Assembly (NCBI GenBank): GCA_030248295.1
Contig: JASANH010001668.1
Coordinates: 1-64,000, forward strand
Direction: 5' to 3'
DNA length: 64,000 bases
DNA from: Mesodorylaimus sp. YZB2_4
Taxonomy: Eukaryota > Nematoda > Enoplea > Dorylaimida > Dorylaimidae
In this document: one piece after another, positions 9,291 through 20,196 of the stretch
Layout of the letters: each line of letters begins with the position of its first letter
Position numbering within the stretch: the stretch's first letter is position 1
Notes under the pieces: generated by a model
Database searches by the model: none
The model's input: only the letters and a program-made list of their open reading frames with translations
Told to the model about the DNA's origin: nothing
Made by a program: the position numbers and the translations under genes

Positions 9291-9493
9291 AGGCGAACAG
9301 GCCGGACTGCGAGGTCACGGCTCCGTTCGCTTATGCATAGGGCGAAGGCTGGACGGGCGAACAGGTTGGACAGGCGAACAGGCCGGACTGCGAGGTCACG
9401 GCTCCGTTCGCTTATGCATAGGGCGACAGGCTGGACGGGCGAACAGGTTGGACAGGCGAACAGACCGGACGGGCGAACACGCCGGACAGAGCC
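9291..9493. repeat. Right MULE end: 81/82-bp tandem units
   Basis: Units at 9291-9371 and 9372-9453 are nearly identical, and a partial third runs to 9493. Each contains GCGAACAGGCCGGACTGCG and CGGCTCCGTTCGCTTATGC, matching the inverted left end at 1-53. Shorter GGCGAACAG motifs recur within each unit. Tandem repeats at or just inside the terminal inverted repeat are known in MULEs. Confidence 0.75.
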
Positions 9494-9748
9494 GAAAATT
9501 AAAGGCAAACTCGTAGCAAATCGTTGATAATTTGATAAGTGTCATAGCGTATTATCAACTCGGATCAGATCGAAGCGTCCGATCGAATCGAAGTCATGGG
9601 CGTCGTATGCGCCGGAGTGGCCGCTGGTTTAATCATTCAGTCACGCAAAGCAGACACAATGACAACAGCCTGTGTCTGTGTGCTCTGATTTGACTGGAGT
9701 CTTGGATCATGCCATGAGATTGCCCTTGTATTTAATAGGAGTTAAGGC
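9494..9748. other. Spacer, nothing recognised
   Basis: Between the MULE end and the next inverted-repeat element I see no coding potential and no repeat. Confidence 0.5.
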
Positions 9749-10403
9749 ACCCCAATAAAAAAGGTCCATGAAATGGACCAACCCCTAGGTGCTTAGGAAT
9801 AGAGAACACAAACCTGCCACCAAAAAACCGTGCGAAAAATTTTCCCTCTCCACGCGCTTCTCTATTCCCAAGCCCTGATATACGCTTGCGTTAGGTATAG
9901 CGTGGAGAATACATTGCATGCCGAGTCATAATGCATAGAAGCATTTGCTGCATTGCTCGCATGGTTGGAGGCATGAGATTTTGCTGTTATGGCTTCGGTG
10001 CAGTGATTCGTTTAGTCTTTCAAGTAAACTATGCATTTTGTAAATGGACAGTGCGTTATGTCACTATAACTGTAGGCATGTTACGACTGCAAGCTGTAGG
10101 TCAATTAATAGAATGCCAAGTGTGCGGATATAATGGCTGTGTCGGTTACTCATTGTGTCAAAGAGCAAGCTTCCTGTGCAATGTTTATTTCACGTTATAC
10201 ATAGAACGTGAGTGTAGTGACCGCATGCCACGAAGCTTCAGCGCTTCAGCAACGCACAACGGTATCATTTGTCAGGGCTTAGGAATAGAGAAGCGCGTGG
10301 AGAGGGGAAATTTTTCGCACGGTTTTTTCGTGGCAGGTTTGTGTTCTCTATTCCTAAGCACCTAGGGGCTGGTCCATTTCGGGGACCTTTTTTAGTGGGG
10401 GTC
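9749..10403. mobile_element. MITE-like element with ~133-bp terminal inverted repeats
   Basis: Bases 9749-9880 and 10270-10403 are reverse complements with few mismatches, around a ~390-bp core without protein motifs. Each arm contains its own inverted repeat: GCTTAGGAATAGAGAA with TTCTCTATTCCCAAGC (9791-9806/9858-9873), and the same pair at 10277-10292/10344-10359. A small palindrome, GGTCCAT..ATGGACC, lies near the outer end. No target duplication was confirmed, so the element type is inferred from structure. Confidence 0.75.
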
Positions 10404-12360
10404 TCGCTTACTGGCAGGTTGCCAGTAAAAGTATATTGCATGATTGGCGTTGTGGATGATTTGTCGACCGAATTAACGACACTAGATAAGTGAACAAATA
10501 AATTTCACTGCTGAGAATCACGACGACATTAAGTCTCGGCTTCTGGTCGAAAATATGTCCGAGTTGTGCCATCCCAGATGCCCACCGACCGTGCCAAAAA
10601 TCCCCCACTGTACTTTCCACAGCCCACACACGCAAAACATACGCCCCCTCCCCTCGCCTATGGCGCTAATCTCTATTCCCTAAGCTAACCCGCGCTTACG
10701 ATGAATTGCACAACGTCACCGCAACCCGCCCGCCTATAAACAAACATGCGACCCTAACGAAATCACAGCACACCAAATAGCCAAATCGCTATTTCGCGTA
10801 CCACCATCGACAAAATTTTCTTTTCCACCTGATTTCAAAAAAATTACTCTTATTTTCTACTGTACAGCGAAAACTTCTCTACAAACTTCATATCTAAACC
10901 AACTATGTCAGCACTCAAAATTTCCGTGGACAGAAAACTGGAATAAAATCTACTTACACTTGAAAAACTCGTTAAAATGATTTCATAATCGTTAACACAT
11001 TCTACTCCTTTAAAACTTGCTACCCAACCTAACAACAATGCATAAAAACATTTATAAAATTCCATATATAACCTAATTATAACCTACTCCACTAAAACAT
11101 GCTGGCATTTCAAAATAACCTACAAACCCGATTACTAATCCACAATATATTCCCTTTCCTCCAAAAGCTTGCTCTACAGGCTAACTACCACCGATGCACA
11201 GAAATACGATCATTTCGTACTATTGCGCAATGTGACTAACATTTTAAGCACCCACCTTAAAAAATTTTTCCCCTTTAAAACAGCCTAAAACATTCGTCAC
11301 AAAACTACTAATAATAATCATATTTCACTGAACCGACACCTTGGTAAATAACCACCTGTTTGTACACCCACCACACCCCGAAACTCTTGTCATACTGCCC
11401 AGTAACACAGCACTGCAGTACCCAACCTATTCCTACATTTCACACCCATCGACAATCCTGCATACTTTCCTTTACCTCGATAATTTGTTCCACAACCAAC
11501 TTGTTGCCTACCTATGCCCACGAACACGACTATTGCCCCCTATTACGCAATACACATGACTCATACTTCTACTAAAACTCGTACTAATTGCTATGCCTCA
11601 AAAAAAACCCTAACCAGCAACGCCCCCATTTTCTTTTCCGCTTGAAACAGTCACACAACCACCTACATTTTCGACAACAAAACTCAAAACTTTCGGCATA
11701 TCCTGACCCATACTGCAACTAATTTCTCCAATAAAAAATTTCCCTCATTCCGAAGAATTGCCCAAACCATCACACACACACACTTCTCCAAACATTTTTA
11801 AAAACTTACCCCTATATGCGAAAATTGTGAAATAACTAACCAAGCAAACGTTATAGCTTAGTAAACAGATCTTGCCACAAACAATCACGGCGACATCAAA
11901 CCGCGAGCATCCTTCCAAACGTTCACCCGACGTAAAATGAATTGCACAACGCACCGTAACGCGGCTGCCTATAACAAACACGCACGGCTACCTACATCGC
12001 GTCTCGCCACGAACCCCCTTCCTCTCACTTTTTTACCTCATCCCACCTAGGAAAACCTCGAAATTACTTTTATCTTGTCCAGCGCAAAATTCTCCACACA
12101 CTTCATCCATAAAATACGTATGTCATCACTAAAACTTTCGAGAAAACACTGATCATAACATCACCTCGCTGCCACCCGCCGCCACGCCTTCAACACGTGA
12201 CCATGCATACCCCCGTGCTATACCACATGCGCGCGGGCGGTGCCAAAAAAGCTGATCTGTACTTTCCACAGGCCACACACACAAAACATACGCACCCCAC
12301 CCCTCGTCCATACTTTTCTACTCTATTCCTAAGGTAAGCGCTACCGCGCTTACGATTTCG
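10404..12360. repeat. G-poor, C-rich block with internal degenerate repeats
   Basis: From about 10.5 to 12.35 kb the plus strand has very little G and much C and A; most lines have 4-6 G in 60. CTCTATTCC(C)TAAG followed by GCGCTTACGAT occurs near both ends (10668-10698 and 12317-12353). Other shared pieces are ATGAATTGCACAACG (10698; 11938), GTACTTTCCACAG (about 10610 and 12258) and AATCACGRCGACAT (10516; 11882). The CTCTATTCCTAAG motif also lies in the arms of the preceding MITE. I see no gene. It may be an old, larger relative of that MITE. Confidence 0.5.
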
Positions 12361-13050
12361 ACTGGGAATCTTGGCCTTGTTTCGCCACGACCAAGAGGCC
12401 ATGAAGTCGCTTGGAATAAAAACCATTATTGTCTAGCCACTGCCAAAAATAAATTCGGTCCCGGCTGCAAAGTAATGAATCTTTTCCTATCGCTTCAAGT
12501 TTTTTGTTCCTGTTTATGCTTATTTTGTTGCGCTTGCACAGAAATATTAATGTTCAAAAAAAACTGTGCAAAAATGTATTTTATAACGCTGTTTCCGTAA
12601 TCTTGTGGGCACACCAATACAACTTTCGCTACTAATTTTATTAGCACGTGATAAGACCAACGCGTGCAGTATTATGCTTGGTCTTGCAGTGTTAGAAGCT
12701 CGATTGAGGCAACCAGGTCGCACGCCAACAAATACTTTAACATCCCGAACTTGCCCTCCCCCATATTCTTACTGGTTGTCATGGGGCACAACGCCCAAGT
12801 GGTGATGTTTTAGTCAGGGTGTGGTTAGATGACCTGTTCTTTCATAGATTTGGTAGTGGCAAAACGTGCAAGAAAATATGCGCAAAACGTTGCTTCCTAC
12901 TCTACACACCAAATCGCCAAGTAAGGGTGGGTGGGTAAGGATTGGAATCGCTAAGTAAGGGTGTGTGTGCAGTATAAGCTGGGTGCAATGACCACATGCA
13001 TTATTTCGCGCCTCGAACTTAAGCCCCCCCGTGATAGCCCTAGTACATTT
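12361..13050. other. Intergenic, no gene recognised
   Basis: Short AT-rich stretches and an imperfect repeat of GCTAAGTAAGGGTG/GCCAAGTAAGGGTG near 12915-12960. No coding region that I can support. Confidence 0.4.
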
Positions 13051-13054
13051 ATGA

Positions 13055-13128
13055 CCCTTTGTGGTCGAGTCGATATGATTTTCGACTTGAGAACTGAAGG
13101 TCCCGGGTTCGAGTCCCGGTCGCTCCAA
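13055..13128 (+). repeat. tRNA-like sequence (pseudogene or SINE head)
   Basis: It ends with a clear T-arm (CCGGGTTCGAGTCCCGG) followed by TCGCTCCA, and an A-box-like TGGTCGAGTCGA precedes. The anticodon stem pairs only over about four bases and the acceptor has no good 5' partner, so it is not a working tRNA. Confidence 0.5.
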
Positions 13129-13404
13129 ATCTTTATCAAAAAATAACTGCGAATAAATACTACAGCTGAAATACGGAGTTGGTGGAAAGCACAATTCTTG
13201 GTAAGACGGGTTCTTGACGGCGCATCCGTGACGCTCATACTTGCAGTGACCTCTGTGCAAGACACCTTCCCCCAGTGACGCGTGATCGCATCCGCTCGAT
13301 CCCTGGGTTGTACGAGATTCCGCATCCTCCCCTCAGCGGGATCGACTATCAGAACATTGCACTCCTCGAATTCTGACATGCCCACTACCAGTTAGCGTTG
13401 ATAC

Positions 13405-13545
13405 AGTTCTGAAAAAAGATTCAGTTTCAGTTTCAGTTAAGTTAAGTGAATTTCCTAAAAGATTCAGTTTCAGTTACAGTTAACTGGATCTCAAAAGATT
13501 CAGTTGACTGAATTTAACTGAACGATTCAGTTTTTCCTTAAAAAG
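13405..13545. repeat. TCAGTT-rich simple repeat block 1
   Basis: Repeated GATTCAGTTTCAGTT, CAGTTACAGTTAACTG and similar units, including small palindromes such as CAGTTGACTG. The same kind of sequence returns at 14530-14690. Confidence 0.75.
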
Positions 13546-14529
13546 CATTTCGCATTAAGATGTGAGCACTTGACGAGAACAATTTCCACGTTTCTGAATT
13601 CAAATAACTACTCTTCCGCATTTCAGACTTTAAACAGCTCACAAGGCGCAGCAAAGACCAAAGTCAACACCAGAGGGTCCTTTACGAGCACAGCGATGCA
13701 CGACCATGTCTCAACAGTCCACCCACCAACAAATCCGCAGACAGACCAAGTACCTGAACCTTGTAACCGTCCTAATTCAAACTTGCCATAGCTCATGATT
13801 GTAATTTTTTTTGGTCCAAAAGAAAGCTCTGCGCAAAATATTTAGCTCGTCAGGCCAACTACTCAGCAGAGGTCAGCGGCCGAAGTCCTGCAAATTTTTG
13901 GAAACATTCTCGCTTCGTCGGGTCTTTTGTGCAAAAAATTCAGAACCAGAAGCCTGGAAGACGGAACCAAGGCATATAACAGCGGGTTCAGAAGAGCCCT
14001 GCGAGTCTTTCCCAACTTTCTGTCGCCTCGCAACGCACGAATTTAAGAAACCCGCAAGATTTTAAGAGCTGACCGCTGCTGACGATAACATGAAGTAAGC
14101 ATGTCAAGTTCAACTTACTGGTTGGCAGAGCTTTCTAAGATCAAGAAGATGTAACTTCAAAATGTTTGTAATGAAATGATTGAAACGGAAGAAACCCTTT
14201 TTCATAAACTGTAGGTACTTTTATTTTATGATACTGTACCGACTGCTCTTCAACATGGACCTCGCCTAGCTTATAACTCTTTCACTCGGCGCTAGCCTGC
14301 GGGAAATGATGAAGCACTACGATATTCGTGTAGATTTTGCAACTTCTCTCTACATTTGGACCAAAATTCGAATGGATCGGATTTCTCACTAGCTTTTTAA
14401 GGATAACAAAATACACCTCAAACTCGCGATCAAGATGATTCGAACCAGCAATTCGTCTGGCTGCGTTTCGTTTCTTTTTGAGATCTGCACGAAAATCCGC
14501 GAAGAGATTATTAATTTTCGGAAGAGAGG
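13546..14529. other. Segment between the two TCAGTT blocks
   Basis: About 1 kb with only short open frames (73 and 84 codons) that match nothing I recognise. Its position between similar repeat blocks could mean a transposed unit, but I found no further support. Confidence 0.35.
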
Positions 14530-14690
14530 TAACTCGAATACTGAATTTAACTGATTCTAAAAAGATTCAGTTACAGTTAAATTCAGTTTTGGCGAGGAGA
14601 TTCAGTTTCAGTTACAGTTACAGTATATGAATTTTAAAAAAATCAGTTAAGTGATAGATTCAGTTTCAGTTTGAGTTAACTGTAACAACG
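14530..14690. repeat. TCAGTT-rich simple repeat block 2
   Basis: Same motif and orientation as 13405-13545 (AAGATTCAGTTACAGTTAAA, GATTCAGTTTCAGTT). Confidence 0.75.
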
Positions 14691-14739
14691 CCACTTGAGC
14701 CAACTTAAAATTGAAAGAAATTTCTTACCACAAGCCAAA

Positions 14740-15185
14740 TTAGCAGGTGGAAGAATTCGAACTTGTAATTTATACATCTTTTCCTTACTGGTCGCAACAA
14801 ATCCAATATTTGACTAGCGTCTTAGTTAGGCAGCTGTTGCCTCTATATTCAGAAAAAAATGTTAAAAACATTAGCCGAAGAATCTTTCTTGCAAGTCAAT
14901 ATATGTCTGACTTTGTCAAAGTGTCATGTTCTCACAATTTTTAAAACTTTGTACGTATCCCGATTTTGGTATAGTAAACCTGGCGCCATAAGAGTTTACG
15001 ACCAAATGCAAAATAGAGAGTACAGCCATCAGGAGTTGGATACTTGCTGCGTCAGAATCCTCAAATAAGTGAATCCGTCAATTTTCAACTAACAGTATGC
15101 CCACGGTTTCCCAATATTTTTGATCAATAATGGTCAAAAATTAACAAAAGACTTACACGTGGTAAGATTACCCACGAAGCTTTAG
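14740..15185 (+). repeat. Truncated 3' end of the non-LTR element
   Basis: From about 14900 to 15185 it matches the reverse complement of 17236-17530, the 3' part of the reverse-transcriptase element there (shared ACTTTGTACGTAT, ATTTTGGTATAGTAAACCTG, TCAAAAATTAACAAAAGAC). It is too short and diverged to code. A second copy lies at about 24605-25045. Confidence 0.65.
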
Positions 15186-15189
15186 GGAT

Positions 15190-15338
15190 CGCTTTGAGGC
15201 TGGAACCCTAAACCAGCCACCCCGGAGGGCTCAGCTTAAGTGACGCTGCTCAGTGCAAATGTACCACGCCCACCAGGATTCGATCCCGCAAACTTCCGCT
15301 TGCGATCCTGATGTCGTACCACTGAGCTATCAGGGCCA
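15190..15338 (-). repeat. tRNA-derived SINE head and body
   Basis: Read on the minus strand it begins GGCCCTGATAGCTCAGTGG (box A: TAGCTCAGTGG), with GGATCGAATCC (box B) about 40 bases on, as in a Pol III promoter of tRNA origin. It abuts the LINE fragment tail-to-tail. The duplicate is at about 25050-25196. Confidence 0.7.
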
Positions 15339-16028
15339 CGAAAAGAGAAAAACTAGCAGCTCACTCAAACTTGGTCGAGTGTAAAGTGCAGCCCCTCTTT
15401 TGATGAAGGAAGATCACCCCCCTTGCTCTCACTGCACACTGCTTCACACGCTGACCAAGGCTGCGTGTTATCGCACGCGTGGCCTGACCAACCGAAATAA
15501 CCAACTAGGCCGAAAGTTGGATTTCTAGTGTTAAAAGAGTATTGGCGGAGGAACGCTAGATTGCTTTCACGAGCTTCACGGATTTTGTTTGACCAATCGG
15601 TATTCTAAATTAAGTCAAGACCCGCCTATTATCGTCCGACACTAATCTCCAGTACCTGCTATGAGTTTGGAAAACGAGTCTATTTCGCCAATATTTCGAG
15701 GAAATTAGCCGAGTTGTGTTCTACCATTAGCTAGAATCGCAATGTTCTTCATGGATAATGAGCTAGTAGCTCTATGCAAGACTAGTCGTTCGTTTCGAAT
15801 TTCGTTTTCTTATTGTAAGTTTTTTAGGTTGCTTTCACTTGGCGAGGTGTCTTCATGCGAAACACGATTTTGGAATTGCTCAACATGGAAATTCACGATC
15901 CAAGGCCAGCAATATAGTCCACGACTGTCTTTCATGCTGTTCGGAACGGTCATCTGTGTTTGCAGACAAGGTCACGTAATTAGTTACAGTATGGGACTGG
16001 ATATTTTAGATGCACCGACTACAGGGAA

Positions 16029-16131
16029 AATACGCAATACGCAAACTTTCACGCATACTTTTTTGAGTATGCAATTCGTTTATGACGCAAAACGCATACG
16101 CATTGGAGAGACTTTGCGTATGCGCATTCAA
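16029..16131. mobile_element. Small inverted-repeat element (~105 bp)
   Basis: Ends AATACGCAATACGCAAACTT and, as reverse complement, GAATGCGCATACGCAAAGTC match at about 16 of 20 bases. The interior has further ACGCATAC/GTATGC pairs. A duplicate is at about 25890-25992, and similar TACGCAT-rich sequence lies at 24428-24548. Confidence 0.45.
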
Positions 16132-16408
16132 ATCAAGTAATTTTACTAACCGTAGTGCAAAGTCACTTCGATATACGGACCCTTTTTAAGGCCGTGGTCA
16201 ACACAAAATTTGGACACACAAACGGGTCAAAAGTACTGTAGTTTTGCAAGTTCCCACTACTAGAATTTCAGAAACCTTTTTACACTTGTTCGACTCCAGG
16301 ATTTTCTGAATTTGCTTCATGCATGCATAAAGACCTGCATTCCCACGTTAACATTCTGCGTAACTTCCAAGAATATCAGATGAATTCCAAGATGTTACTG
16401 ACCCAATT

Positions 16409-16841
16409 TTCTTTTTTTTTTAATTTTTTGGGTTGGGCCCTGTGCCGCCCCAGTTCCTCACGGGACTTTCCTGCCATTTTGTCAATAGCCGGCCAGCAGT
16501 CTTGATACGATAAGCAAGGCCGTGAGGTAAACAGCTCTCACAGCAGTTCCCCTCTGTGTGTCTCCACTGGGAGCACCCCCACATTAGGGCATCTTGTGCC
16601 AGCACCAGCATCCCAGGATGACACTTGGCGAAAAGAGGGACCTTCCCGACTGGTGTTTTGGAACCAGTTTCCTGATTCTTTACTCGTTCGACATTCGAGT
16701 CGCCCAGAGCCAGGTGAGCAAGGCCAGCGACGGACTTACTAAGGAATTGTCCCCAGCCGCAACAGAACTGCGGTCTCCCGGTCAGGGTTGTTGGCCCAAG
16801 CAATGTGTGACCAACGCCTTAACTAAGTGAGCCACCGCGGC
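16409..16841 (-). repeat. SINE family A, full length
   Basis: On the minus strand it starts GCCGCGGTGGCTCA (tRNA-like box A region), continues through TAAGGCGTTGGTCACACATT, and ends in an A-rich tail after GCCCAACCC. Other copies: 26273-26543 (truncated), 38841-39295 and 46491-46710. Confidence 0.8.
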
Positions 16842-17231
16842 TTTCTCGGAGTAATTTCTGCGTAAGGGTCCATTTCTAAGTTCTTGGCAACTCTGCTTAA
16901 TGGGTGGGGCTTGCCATAGTCTGACTGGGACTTATAGTCTGACCCTGGGCCAGGGACAGGGTCACATCAGTGGATGCTAGCATTAGACAACAGGTTTTAA
17001 CTGTTTAAAAAGTCATAACCCTTACGTTCCTCCATCCGTAGTGAAGGTTCTGACAGAAGCTGGTTTCCAGCACTACACAGTATGACTTTGTAGCGGTGAG
17101 GACTAGATTATATCGGGAACGAAATTGAAGTCCACAAACCACTGCTCACAGAAATTTAAGCAGGCCATTCACACATTGTTACGTCTTTTACGAGGAAATA
17201 AAAATAACCAATTCAAATTTTGGCATTCATA
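16842..17231. other. Spacer, nothing recognised
   Basis: No gene or clear repeat between the SINE and the non-LTR element. TAGTCTGACTGGGAC / TAGTCTGACCCTGGG is a short local repeat. Confidence 0.4.
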
Positions 17232-18960
17232 AATTTTTGCGTGTAAAGCTTCGTGAGTTATCTTGCAACGGGTGGGTCTTTTGTTAATTTTTGACTATTA
17301 TTGATTAGCAATATTAGGAAACCTCGAGCATAAGTGGAAAATTGACGGATTTACTTATTTGGGGATTCTATCGCGGAAAATATCCAACTCCTGATGGCTG
17401 TACTCTCATTTTGCATTTGGTCACAAATTCTGATGGCGCCAGGTTTACTATACCAAAATCAGAATACGTACAAAGTTTAAAAAATTGTGTGAAGATTTTT
17501 AATAGGAACGAGAAGCCGACAATCATCCGCGAAAGCATCCAAGGAAAAGTCAGGATATCGATATTTGAGCTCCACAAGCAGAGGATCCATAGAGGCGATA
17601 AATAATACAAGCCCAAGCACTCTGCCTCGAGGGACGCCACTAACCACTGGCAAGTCAGCTGAGGCGCAGTCACGAATTGTGACATGCTGGGTTCGATTCG
17701 AAAAACAGGACTTGATCCACGCAAGCAACTCGACTGGAACACGATGATGATTTTGGAGTGTCGACAATAAAGAGCAACGGGGAATCTTATCGAAGGCTTA
17801 TGCCAAATCGAAATAAACCGCAAGGACGAACTTATAACTAGGACTATCCGACCAATCATAGATCTGTTGCGCAGTAGAAATGAACGCAGTGTTGGTTCCT
17901 CGACGCTTCCAGAACCCATGCTGGTCAGGCGAAATCTGAATAAATTTGTGCAGCAATCTGTCCACATGTTTTTCTTATAATTTTGATGAAATCGACACAA
18001 GCGATATCGGCCTAAAATCACTGATTAACGACTTGTCCCCTGGCTTTAGTATTGGCACAACTTTTGCTGATTTCCGCATCGATGGAAAATGCCCGATTTC
18101 ATCGATCTATTGAACAAAGCCGCGAGAGCAGGGCAATGTGGATGTGCGATGTTCTTTAAAATCGACACAGTGAGACCGTCTCCACCAGGTCCACTACGTG
18201 ACTTCAGTAAACGTATACAGTTCAAAAGGAATTTGCTAGACACTGAATAGTCGGATTCATTAATAGTGACCAACGGGAGTGGCTCAAATATACCATAGTC
18301 AGTAGATTTAAAATTTCTCGCAAACCGCTCATTGAATGCATTAAAAATATCGAATGAACCAAAGATAGGGCAGTTCATATCATCCCGTAACACTGTAGGA
18401 ATCGATTGATCATGTGTTGATAGTGTCCTGAGAGCGGCCCAAAAATCGTTAGACGACTGATCATTAGTGAAAGTGTTGACAATAAAATCTCGCTTTGCTT
18501 CATAAATTTTTTTCTTACATTGGCGTTGCAAATTTTTTGATATGTACCCATCAGTAAGATTGCCATTTCGCTTCCAACGTTTATATGCCGCATTTTTCTC
18601 TTGTATGAGACGAAGCAGACAGCTGTTCATCCTAGGACATCGCTTGTTCATGCGAACTGAACGTTTGGGCACATTCTTGTCCAGAATTGAATTTGGAGAG
18701 CTAGCCAATTGTTAGAAGGCATCATCGACTGTTGACGACGAGTTTACCAATTGCTCAAGGTCCAGGGTCGATATGTGATCATTAACTTCAGCCCAGTCAA
18801 CTCGTTTGATCAGCGGAATGGTACGCCTGTCAGGCACTCGTTTCTTTAAAGCACCCGAGGCAAGAATCGATAATGTCGAGTGATCAGAAGTGGAAATGGG
18901 TGGCACCAGAAGTGGGAATAAAATCTCACCCAAAAAGGTCAGAGAAAAGGAGTCAGAGAA
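17232..18960 (-). pseudogene. Broken non-LTR retrotransposon (reverse transcriptase)
   Basis: On the minus strand the end of an endonuclease domain (ISTSDHSTLS, near 18890) is followed by the linker common in Jockey/CR1-type elements (LLKSRSGPGGDGLTVSILKN, about 18160-18220). Then come RT motifs SGVPRGRVLG and DAFADDC (catalytic Asp pair, about 17530-17650). Frameshifts separate these pieces and the 5' part is missing. The last ~250 bases (17236-17480) also occur in inverse orientation in both copies of the duplicated segment, marking the 3' end of this family. It is a dead copy. Confidence 0.85.
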
Positions 18961-19410
18961 AATCCTTGTCGGGTCAGGTTTGGGTTTTGGACTTTAGGTT
19001 TCGAGTCAGGTCAGGAACACTTTCCTTACCTGATCGGACCTAGGGGCTGAATTCACAAAAAACTGGTGTAACTGAAAAGAATTGGGTGCAGTTCGATCGA
19101 GGGTGAAGGGGCACACATAATGGCCTGAATTCAAACACTATCGCCCATAACTAGGCGCGGTGGGGGCCTAACCCAATTCAGGCCACTGGCCAGGCTAGCT
19201 TGAACGCTGCTCCATGTTAATGGCCAGAAAATTGCTACTGTAGTAAAAATCTAGCCATAATGGTGCAGGTGCGTGTTTTCTCGCTTTTTATAATTTCGCA
19301 ACTTTGTCGCTTCCCACGCGACTGCGACTATAAGCGGACTCGGCCATATATGGCCGTAATTCTGTCACTTAAGCAGTCGATGCACAGATGCAAAATAGGT
19401 AGGGTTGGTT
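18961..19410. other. Spacer with a palindrome
   Basis: AATGGCCTGAATT (near 19120) and AATTCAGGCCACT (near 19182) form an inverted repeat with a ~50-base loop. GGGTCAGG/GGTTT-rich sequence lies at 18965-19025. No gene recognised. Confidence 0.4.
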
Positions 19411-20196
19411 GCATACAAAATTATTCCTAAAAAAATCTATTATCAGACAACAAAAAGGTTAGCCCAGCCACCCTACTATAACCAAATGCGAGGCAAACGA
19501 GGTTGGCCGGGCTCCCTCGGCGGCACATGCTTGAGTGGGTTATACTTATGTGGACGTGATATATCTTTTATGTTGCCTTCAGGGCGAGGCTCACAATCGT
19601 TCTTCCACACTTACTCACAACGTATGTCTCTGTGATGTACTTGGTACCTCGTGGAGTCGTTGGGGTCGACTCCCTGCGGGATTTTATTCTGTTTTTTAAC
19701 AAAGGCACACCCACATGGATACACTTATTCGTATTTTGGAGTAAGTACAGAAGTTTGGAGTTTTGGAATACGATTGCCTTCTGTTACCTCGAACTCACTT
19801 GGGGAACAGTGAGGACTTGCTGCATTAAGGGTGCATCTGCCGTGACAGCACGAGTACTGCATGTGTAGCACCTACTCAGTGACACTAGAACCGTAAATTC
19901 AGCTTCTGTGGAGCCAGCATGCTAATAGCTTTGGCCGAACAACCTTCAGCACTAGAGCGACCATCGGGCCTTGTGTTTCCATCTCTCTATTGCCTGAATG
20001 AAGTGGCTAAGGTAGGGGACGCCCTGTTACACTTTTTTAGTGACAGTAGCAATTCTATTTGATCACAATTTCCCTACAAACGCCGCCGAGGGAGCCCAGC
20101 CAACCTCGTCTCGCCTTGCATTTGGTTAGAGTAGGGTGGCTGGGCTAACCTTTTTGTTGTCTGATAACAGATTTTTTTAGAAATAATACTTTTTCG
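19411..20196. mobile_element. Second MITE with ~113-bp terminal inverted repeats
   Basis: Bases 19411-19523 and 20082-20196 are reverse complements (shared TATCAGACAACAAAAAGG, TTAGCCCAGCCACCCTACT, GGGCTCCCTCGGCGGC). The ~560-base core has only short open frames without known motifs. Fragments of the arm (GTGGCTGGGCTAA) recur at about 20333 and 21090, suggesting other decayed copies. Confidence 0.8.

Larger units (their letters stand above)
1..9493 (-). mobile_element. MULE (Mutator-like) DNA transposon, FLYWCH type, split by an LTR element
   Basis: This is a cut-and-paste DNA transposon read on the minus strand. A FLYWCH-like zinc-finger part lies at about 8.65-9.2 kb, the MULE catalytic core at 8.1-8.46 kb, and the C-terminal third at 196-809. 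The ends are inverted copies of each other: bases 1-53 match the reverse complement of the repeat units at 9291-9453 over about 50 bases. The retrotransposon at 811-8012 sits inside the transposase frame, and removing it plus one CTTT copy restores one continuous reading frame across the junction. The copy is dead, with a frameshift near 8930 and a stop at 8101-8103. The left end may extend beyond the window. The family is clear from the motifs; the exact termini are inferred. Confidence 0.82.
14694..16683 (+). repeat. ~1.99-kb duplicated segment, copy 1 (copy 2 at 24552-26545)
   Basis: Direct copy of 24552-26545 with scattered substitutions and small indels, about 96-97% identical by eye, offset about 9.86 kb. 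It carries a LINE 3' fragment, a tRNA-derived SINE, a small inverted-repeat element and a SINE-A copy. Copy 1 continues into the SINE-A tRNA head; copy 2 stops inside the same SINE, so the right breakpoint is within it. Confidence 0.9.

Noticed and set aside
12951-13385. Minus-strand frames containing SDRDSNPGPS and RPGLEPGT
   Set aside because: These peptides are the usual translation of a tRNA T-arm; they reflect the tRNA-like sequence at 13055-13128.
15290-15338. Functional tRNA gene
   Set aside because: Boxes A and B are present but the cloverleaf does not close; it is a SINE head with further copies.
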